Assembly (NCBI RefSeq): GCF_015207245.1
Contig: NZ_JADEXF010000054.1
Coordinates: 1-9,844 of the forward strand
Length of the DNA: 9,844 bases
Direction: 5' to 3'
DNA from: Nostoc cf. edaphicum LEGE 07299
GTDB lineage: Bacteria > Cyanobacteriota > Cyanobacteriia > Cyanobacteriales > Nostocaceae
Below, piece by piece: positions 5,420 through 9,844 of the stretch. How positions within the stretch are numbered: the first letter of the stretch is position 1; each line of letters opens with the position of its first letter. Under the pieces are notes generated by a model. The model ran no database searches and was not told the DNA's origin. It worked only from the letters and a program-made list of their open reading frames with translations. The position numbers and the translations under genes were made by a program.

Positions 5420-7270
5420 ATGCAGCAGTATTCAAGCTTACCAGACCAGAAATCACTGATAGATGCAACGCCAAAACTTTTGACAACAATTGAGCAACTT
5501 CGCGCGCAGCTGTGGCTGGAGAGCAGCTTAAATCAGTTGCAAAGTCGCCTTAATGATTGCTTGCTTTCTGCTTGTAACACTGTCCCACAGTCAGAAGCAG
5601 CACAAGCGGAAATTTTCCAAACCGTGGTTAACGAGATTAACAGTGCTATTCACAGCAGTAATCTGGCACTTACAGAATGTGCCGTAGGCATCGCTATGTG
5701 TCAACCACAAGAAACTGTTGCCACAGTTTGTTATGTTTCTCGTTCTCCATCCCCAAATTCATCACCTTTATTTCTAGAAGTGCTGACAGCAGAAAAAAAG
5801 CTGCTGTTGAGATTGCAAGAAGTCATAAAAATTGAAGATTTGCAACAGCTTGAGAATCAGCAACTACCGAGCGCTTGGCGGTTGGCGGATGATTCTGGCA
5901 TTATCGGCTGGCTAATTCTTGCCACAGCGCCCTTAAGTTCTGATCATGAGTCGTTTATAGAATCGCAAGCTCAACTCAGATCGCAATTGATAACAAGGTC
6001 TACCAACTGCTGTACTACAGCCTTGCTACAACTTAGACACATCCTGTCTTGGCCGCAACGGTGTGAACAGTTAAGTAACTCTAATCAAGAATTGGAGCGC
6101 ACTAATCAACTGAAAAATCAGTTTCTGGCAAACACCAGCCACGAAATTCGCACACCGCTTAGTTCCATTATTGGGTTTACCCATCTGCTTTTAGCTCCAG
6201 GGTACGAACCAACTAAAGAACGTCAGCAAGAGTATTTAAATATCATTCAGTCTAGCGGTAAACACTTACTTGCTCTTATTAACGATATTTTGGATCTCTC
6301 TAAAATTGAAGCAAATCAGCTAGAAGTACAGTGGGAAACAGTAGATGTGCCAATATTGTGTAGCAATGTTTTGGCACTGGTGAAAGAGAAAGCTGCTAAT
6401 AAAGGTTTGAAACTGTGTCTAAAACTTGAACCCGATATTACAACCTTAGTAGCTGACCCCTTACGACTCAAACAAATGTTGTTGAATTTACTCTTCAACG
6501 CCCTAAAGTTTACCAGTAAAGGAAGTGTTGGCTTACAGATTGCTTCCAAAGGTGTATTTGTGCATTTTACAGTTTGGGATACTGGCACTGGCATTTCCCA
6601 GGAAGACCAAGTTCAACTGTTTCAGCCATATTTCCAAATTGCCAAGGCCGTAGCAGATGGTATTGAAGGTACTGGTTTGGGTTTAGCAGTGACTCAGAAA
6701 CTCGCCCAAATTCACGGTGGTTGGGTGAAAGTTGAATCTGAAATAGATCGTGGCTCCCGTTTTACTCTTGTACTTCCTCTTAAGCAAGAGATGGGAGTCA
6801 GGGTAGATAAGGAAGCAGGGGAAGATGAGGAAGCAGAAGAAGCAAATTTTTCCTCATTTTCTCTGCCTTTGACACCTAGTTCCTCTGTAGAAATTTTGCT
6901 GGTAGAAAATGATTTACCCAATGCTAATTTGATGCAAATTTATCTACGTAAATTGGGATATCAAGTGACTTGGGTTAAGAATGCTGACGAGATGTGGGAA
7001 GCCCTAAGACAGTTAGATCCAGCGGTAATTTTAATGGATGTTTGTTTGGCCGATGAAAATGGTCTTAACTTAATACAACAACTGCGAGAACATCAGCAAT
7101 ATCGCACGATTCCGGTAATTGTTCAAACAGCAATGGCGATGAAAGGCGATCGCGAAACTTGTCTAGCTGCTGGAGTAAATGACTATATTTCTAAACCAAT
7201 TGATTTACCACTTTTAGCCAGTCTGGTAGCTAAGTACAGTCAAGCACCAACTTCGGTTGATGGGGAGTAG
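5420..7270 (+). CDS. Soluble hybrid sensor histidine kinase with C-terminal receiver domain
   Basis: No membrane helix is visible, so it is cytoplasmic. Residues about 30-205 form a divergent GAF-like sensor region (weakly supported). A short coiled-coil at about 215-238 leads into the HisKA box NTSHEIRTPLS with phospho-acceptor H241. The ATPase domain follows: N box LLNLLFNALKF (N360), G1 DTGTGIS (from D387) and G2 GTGLGLA (417-423). After an acidic, serine-rich linker (about 462-490) comes a receiver domain with D540 in ILMDVC, T570 and K592 in SKPID. The usual E-D acidic pair reads VEND, so the second acid is asparagine (N497). This suggests ATP-driven autophosphorylation at H241 and transfer to D540, with the signal and output unknown; a separate phosphotransfer or regulator protein is needed. 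The ATG at 5420 is chosen over a TTG two codons upstream; no strong ribosome site is visible. The last codons and TAG run into a dispersed repeat. One HIP1 octamer lies at 7146-7153. Confidence 0.92.
   Translation: MQQYSSLPDQKSLIDATPKLLTTIEQLRAQLWLESSLNQLQSRLNDCLLSACNTVPQSEAAQAEIFQTVVNEINSAIHSSNLALTECAVGIAMCQPQETVATVCYVSRSPSPNSSPLFLEVLTAEKKLLLRLQEVIKIEDLQQLENQQLPSAWRLADDSGIIGWLILATAPLSSDHESFIESQAQLRSQLITRSTNCCTTALLQLRHILSWPQRCEQLSNSNQELERTNQLKNQFLANTSHEIRTPLSSIIGFTHLLLAPGYEPTKERQQEYLNIIQSSGKHLLALINDILDLSKIEANQLEVQWETVDVPILCSNVLALVKEKAANKGLKLCLKLEPDITTLVADPLRLKQMLLNLLFNALKFTSKGSVGLQIASKGVFVHFTVWDTGTGISQEDQVQLFQPYFQIAKAVADGIEGTGLGLAVTQKLAQIHGGWVKVESEIDRGSRFTLVLPLKQEMGVRVDKEAGEDEEAEEANFSSFSLPLTPSSSVEILLVENDLPNANLMQIYLRKLGYQVTWVKNADEMWEALRQLDPAVILMDVCLADENGLNLIQQLREHQQYRTIPVIVQTAMAMKGDRETCLAAGVNDYISKPIDLPLLASLVAKYSQAPTSVDGE
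6815..6866. repeat. Purine/pyrimidine inverted repeat inside the kinase linker
   Basis: ATGAGGAA (6825-6832) and TTCCTCAT (6850-6857) are perfect arms. Imperfect pairing continues outward, from GCAG at 6815-6818 to CTGC at 6863-6866. The strand bias (purine-rich left, pyrimidine-rich right) looks like intergenic repeat DNA of Nostocales rather than coding DNA. It is in frame and encodes the low-complexity acidic and serine-rich linker between the kinase and receiver domains. Confidence 0.6.
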
Positions 7271-7336
7271 GCAGTAGGGGAGATGAGGGAGACAACGAGA
7301 ATAACCATACCCAATGCCCCATGCCCCATGCCCCAA
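7262..7336. repeat. Second copy of the composite heptamer repeat
   Basis: G-rich GGGGAGTA/GGCAGTA units (7262-7288) precede the core GAGACAACGAGAATAACC (7289-7306) and then TGCCCCA-type heptamers (about 7310-7336). This matches the layout at 3998-4085. The kinase stop codon (7268-7270) lies inside the first unit, so the repeat has either been inserted at, or supplies, the end of the reading frame. It fills the kinase-larE spacer. Confidence 0.85.
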
Positions 7337-7393
7337 AAGTAATGACTACAATATAAATGATTGGGTGCTGTAGGGTTGTGGCAGGATGGGGAA

Positions 7394-8224
7394 ATGATGC
7401 TGACAGAAAAATTTGAGCAATTAAGAGCCTTATTTAAAGAAATGGAGCAGGCGTTGATTGCCTACTCTGGGGGCGTTGATAGCACTTTGGTTGCCAAAAT
7501 TGCTTATGATGTGTTGGGCGATCGCGCTTTGGCTGTCACGGCTGTTTCTCCTTCACTGTTACCAGAAGAATTGGAAGACGCCAAAATTCAAGCTGCAACA
7601 ATTGGGATTCCTCATAAAATCGTCCAGACTCACGAGATGGAAAATCCCAATTACACCTCTAACCCTGTTAACCGCTGTTATTTTTGCAAAAGTGAGTTGC
7701 ACGACACTCTCAAACCTTTAGCTTTAGAGTTGGGTTATCCTTATGTGGTGGATGGGGTGAATGCTGATGATTTGCATGATTATCGCCCAGGAATTCAGGC
7801 GGCTAAGGAAAGAGGGGCGCGATCGCCTTTAGCAGAAGTGAGTGTCACCAAAGTTGAAGTTCGCCAGCTTTCGCAACAACTCGGTTTACCTTGGTGGGAT
7901 AAACCTGCTCAACCTTGTCTCAGTTCCCGGTTTCCTTACGGTGAAGAGATTACTGTCGCTAAGTTGCAACGAGTCGGCAGAGGAGAAATTTATCTGCGAA
8001 AGCTAGGTTGGCAGAATTTACGCGTGCGATCGGAAGGGGATACAGCACGTATTGAATTACCACCAGAACAAATCAAAGAGTTTGTATTAACTAACGATTT
8101 ACAAACACTAGTTTCGGCATTTCAAGATTTTGGATTTATCTACGTAACCTTAGATTTAGAAGGTTATCGTAGCGGTAAGTTAAATCAGGTTTTAAATAGG
8201 GAAGCCTTGGGCGTTAAAGTATAG
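7394..8224 (+). CDS. larE: LarE, ATP-dependent sulfur transferase for nickel-pincer nucleotide cofactor
   Basis: From the ATG at 7394 the protein has 276 residues, normal for LarE. The PP-loop SGGVDST (25-31) binds ATP and adenylates the pyridinium dicarboxylate mononucleotide made by LarB. LarE then adds sulfur, and LarC inserts nickel, giving the cofactor of lactate racemase and related enzymes. VDGVNADDLHDYRPG (119-133) and ARSPL (142-146) are family motifs. C175 in QPCLSSRFPYG corresponds to the sacrificial cysteine (C176) of Lactobacillus plantarum LarE. CYFC (C95, C98) adds two more cysteines, the set reported for iron-sulfur-cluster LarE proteins. Frames open upstream to a TTG at 7361, but AGGA at 7383-7386, 7 bases before the ATG, and the family N-terminus favour 7394; an ATG at 7397 is equally possible. 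Two HIP1 octamers (7518, 7819) are inside. No larB or larC is in the window. The upstream kinase is separated by repeats, so this is probably its own unit. Confidence 0.93.
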   Translation: MMLTEKFEQLRALFKEMEQALIAYSGGVDSTLVAKIAYDVLGDRALAVTAVSPSLLPEELEDAKIQAATIGIPHKIVQTHEMENPNYTSNPVNRCYFCKSELHDTLKPLALELGYPYVVDGVNADDLHDYRPGIQAAKERGARSPLAEVSVTKVEVRQLSQQLGLPWWDKPAQPCLSSRFPYGEEITVAKLQRVGRGEIYLRKLGWQNLRVRSEGDTARIELPPEQIKEFVLTNDLQTLVSAFQDFGFIYVTLDLEGYRSGKLNQVLNREALGVKV

Positions 8225-8235
8225 AATTTTAGTTC

Positions 8236-8277
8236 AATAAATATAGAGTTTATTTACTTTCTAGAGAAACTAGAAAG
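8236..8277. terminator. Paired hairpins between convergent larE and DUF4864 genes
   Basis: AATAAA/TTTATT (8236-8241 and 8249-8254) and the stronger CTTTCTAG/CTAGAAAG (8257-8264 and 8270-8277, loop AGAAA) lie at the meeting point of two converging genes. The stronger stem overlaps the last codons of the DUF4864 gene, and the 25-base gap leaves no other room for a signal. A shared two-way terminator is likely. T runs are short, so strength is uncertain. Confidence 0.5.
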
Positions 8278-8606
8278 CAACCGTTAATTCTCCAGATATG
8301 ATTGGGCTGTTTTTCCATAAAATATAAAGCCCTCAAGGGAACTCCATCAGGAGCAAGTAGCAGCACTGGTTGAGTTATATTTCCCTGGATGGTTGTTATG
8401 TTCTCAAAAAATACAGAACGAGGACGGTATACTGCTGGATAGCTTGTTTTTACCATCTGCATAAAATTTCCTGGGGTTCCGAATTGCGCCTGTATCGCCG
8501 GACTAGCAAAGGCAAAAGCGCCTTGGGCATCATCTTTTTTAAAGGCTGCCAATTGGTATTCAATTACAGAACGTATGTTGATGGCATCAGTATCAGTAAC
8601 TTCCAT
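8250..8606 (-). CDS. DUF4864 domain protein
   Basis: From the ATG at 8606 the protein is 118 residues and is essentially one DUF4864 domain. Family features are IRSVIEYQLAAFKKDDAQGAF near the N-terminus, FASPAIQAQFGTPGNFMQMV in the middle, and YRPRSVFFE followed by a C-terminal half of beta strands ending in WRINGCFLV. This family has the look of a small alpha+beta fold, often compared with NTF2-like domains, and has no known activity. No signal peptide is visible with this start. The frame stays open to a GTG at 8663, with an ATG at 8645. That extra 19-residue stretch is encoded mostly by a dispersed repeat (8620-8648), so the shorter start is preferred, although no ribosome site is evident for it. 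It follows the GDSL hydrolase on the same strand after 67 bases and may be co-transcribed with it. The family call is firm; function is unknown. Confidence 0.85.
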   Translation of the reverse strand: MEVTDTDAINIRSVIEYQLAAFKKDDAQGAFAFASPAIQAQFGTPGNFMQMVKTSYPAVYRPRSVFFENITTIQGNITQPVLLLAPDGVPLRALYFMEKQPNHIWRINGCFLVSLESK

Positions 8607-8619
8607 AAGTTTAAAAATT

Positions 8620-8648
8620 GCGTAGGCGCAGCCCGTCGTAGACATCGC
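8620..8648. repeat. Dispersed Nostoc-type repeat (GCGTAGGCGCAGCCCGTCG...)
   Basis: The 29 bases ending in TCGTAGACATCGC match a GC-rich element I recall as dispersed in Nostoc and Anabaena genomes (reverse form GCGATGTCTACGACGGGC). It is much more GC-rich than its surroundings. It lies between the GDSL hydrolase stop and the preferred DUF4864 start. Only one copy is in this window, so its repeat nature rests on recollection. Confidence 0.55.
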
Positions 8649-8673
8649 TCCAAGTATTGGCACGATCGCTCAA

Positions 8674-9726
8674 TTACTCCCGCTGAGTGAGTGTGTATTC
8701 TATTTGCTGTAGTGCCGTTCGCCACACATCATATCCCTCTTGAGACAGGTGCAACCCATCTGTGGTCAACTCTGGGCGCAAATTGCCTTCTATATCCGTA
8801 AACCAGCTATAAATATTGAGATAATTAGCACCTTCTTGTTTAGCAATCACGGTTAGTTGGATGTTCAAGTGACGGATACGGCTATTGGAAATTTTTGGTA
8901 GACGAGTAGGCAAAATTGATTGGACAATAATTTGAGCTTTGGAGTGAGTCTGGCGTAAACGCCGGACAATCCGGCGATAATTATGCAAAATTGTTTCATC
9001 ACTAGCACCTTTTCGTAGGTCGTTAATCCCAGCCATGAGGTAAATAACATCTGGCCGTGTTGCTGAAAATGCACCCAATCTTTTTAAAACGCCACTAGAA
9101 GTATCTCCAGATATGCCTTGATTCAGCCACAATTTACCAGCAGGCAGTTTTTCTCTGGGAAACCACATGCTCAAAGAATCACCAACTAAAATACTTAGAT
9201 GATTGGCACCTTGACCTTGGGCGATCGCTCTTGCTTCTAAAGCTAATAAACTTTTCCAGTCATCATAAGTTAGCTGACGTTTCTTGATCGACTCCCACAA
9301 TGATTGCAAATTATCACTATTTACGCGTGTATAAATCTGACCTGTTTTCAGAGCCGCCAATCTTTGGTAGTAAAGTTGATTGCCAGATGTCAGTGATAGA
9401 CCAGCTCCTTGGGTACTGGGGTTAAGTGATGACTCTGTTGTGGCTGGTAATCCCTGACTGCTGAATTCTGGTACGCTAGGGACGTTTTTCTCACTTACTA
9501 TTGGCTGCGAACTTTTTAGGGGTTGGAACGCTTGGCCGCTGAGTTCGGGTAAGGAGAGATCAACGCTCTTGATAATTTTTGTACTGGCTATTGTCTGCGA
9601 ACCTTGTTTTAAATCCCACAGGAATCTAGAACTTTCTGGCAGGACAATTGACAGATGTGGAAGAGCCGATGCTGGTATTGCTAATCCTGTTAACAAGCCT
9701 GCTGCCAACAGATAAGGGTCCCTCAT
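8674..9726 (-). CDS. Secreted GDSL-type (SGNH) esterase/hydrolase
   Basis: The 350-residue protein starts with a signal peptide: hydrophobic LLAAGLLTGLAIPASA with likely cleavage after ASA at about 21. It is therefore exported to the periplasm or beyond. A Ser/Pro/Gln-rich low-complexity region (about 40-115), with an internal duplication, precedes the catalytic domain (about 176-347). The SGNH blocks are clear: VGDSLS (S184 nucleophile), NQGISGD (G204), GINDL (N235) and TDGLHLS (D323 and H326). Together these give a complete Ser-Asp-His triad and oxyanion hole. The family cleaves esters of lipids, acetylated sugars or peptidoglycan; the substrate cannot be read from sequence. The spacer could tether the enzyme to the wall or envelope. 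A purine-rich leader, with AGGAG about 12 bases and GAGAG about 8 bases before the ATG at 9726, supports the start. One HIP1 octamer lies at 9221-9228. DUF4864 follows on the same strand. Confidence 0.9.
   Translation of the reverse strand: MRDPYLLAAGLLTGLAIPASALPHLSIVLPESSRFLWDLKQGSQTIASTKIIKSVDLSLPELSGQAFQPLKSSQPIVSEKNVPSVPEFSSQGLPATTESSLNPSTQGAGLSLTSGNQLYYQRLAALKTGQIYTRVNSDNLQSLWESIKKRQLTYDDWKSLLALEARAIAQGQGANHLSILVGDSLSMWFPREKLPAGKLWLNQGISGDTSSGVLKRLGAFSATRPDVIYLMAGINDLRKGASDETILHNYRRIVRRLRQTHSKAQIIVQSILPTRLPKISNSRIRHLNIQLTVIAKQEGANYLNIYSWFTDIEGNLRPELTTDGLHLSQEGYDVWRTALQQIEYTLTQRE
9460..9603 (-). repeat. Internal duplication in the hydrolase N-terminal linker
   Basis: Two segments, 9538-9603 and 9460-9512, share ends: CTATTGTCTGCGAAC against CTATTGGCTGCGAAC (14 of 15), and GCTGAGTTCGGGTA against GCTGAATTCTGGTA (12 of 14). 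In the protein this gives SQTIAS...SV...PELSGQ (43-65) and SQPIVS...SV...PEFSSQ (73-91). It is a recent tandem duplication of linker sequence, in frame, with a length difference between copies. Confidence 0.7.
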
Positions 9727-9844
9727 CGCTTTCTCTCTCCTCTACTCACTGCTTTTCCTTATGACGGCATTAATTGGCTGTATTCAGGAAAATTTTACTT
9801 TGGTTAAGTTATTATTCTTATTTACGCTGTATAGTTCTGTAAAG

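Larger units (their letters stand above)
822..9228. repeat. HIP1 octamers GCGATCGC, nine copies across the window
   Basis: Copies start at 822, 2845, 3009, 3058, 4484, 7146, 7518, 7819 and 9221. Chance would give about 0.15 copies in this length. HIP1 over-representation is a cyanobacterial hallmark. All nine copies are inside coding regions, none in spacers, and none in the DUF262, psiE, psaX or DUF4864 genes. Confidence 0.95.

Noticed and set aside
9761..9844. Plus-strand frame MTALIGCIQENF... open to the right edge
   Set aside because: It is only 28 codons long, AT-rich and has no ribosome site or recognisable motif; it lies in the leader of the divergent hydrolase gene. It could be reconsidered with sequence to the right.

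Overview
The window looks like chromosomal DNA of a filamentous, probably heterocyst-forming cyanobacterium (Nostoc/Anabaena type). The support is nine copies of the HIP1 octamer GCGATCGC, runs of short heptanucleotide repeats typical of Nostocales between genes, an A-type diflavin flavoprotein, and a photosystem I PsaX gene. No tRNA, rRNA, CRISPR array, transposase or phage gene was seen.

Left part (1-1399, all on the minus strand): the first 116 codons of a DUF262 (GmrS/DndB-like) protein run off the left edge. Next is a PLP-dependent enzyme of the ACC deaminase/D-cysteine desulfhydrase family whose specificity residues point to D-cysteine desulfhydrase. A perfect 10-bp hairpin separates these two genes. 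A 214-bp divergent promoter region with three inverted repeats follows.

Middle (1620-4323, plus strand): a diflavin flavoprotein with a complete set of diiron ligands (Flv3/Flv4 type), a PsiE-family membrane protein, and a 49-codon psaX gene that is easily missed. Flv proteins take electrons after photosystem I and PsaX is a photosystem I subunit, so this stretch has a photosynthetic theme. The spacers hold heptamer repeats and a palindrome, so co-transcription is not assured. psaX converges on a lone LivH-type amino-acid ABC permease (4345-5211, minus; probably NatD). A long inverted repeat lies over the permease stop codon.

Right part: diverging from the permease is a soluble hybrid histidine kinase (5420-7270), with a 22-bp-period direct repeat and a leader hairpin between the two genes. 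Then comes larE (7394-8224), which makes the sulfur donor step of the nickel-pincer cofactor; no larB or larC is visible. larE converges on a DUF4864 protein (8250-8606). Behind that lies a secreted GDSL/SGNH hydrolase (8674-9726), also on the minus strand. The last 118 bases hold only the hydrolase leader.

Most genes are ordinary cyanobacterial core or accessory genes and no clear new multi-gene system is visible. The points most worth checking are the truncated DUF262 gene, the in-frame repeat-like linker and altered acidic pocket in the kinase, the three-cysteine LarE, the tandem operator-like repeats, and the long inverted repeat at the permease 3' end.
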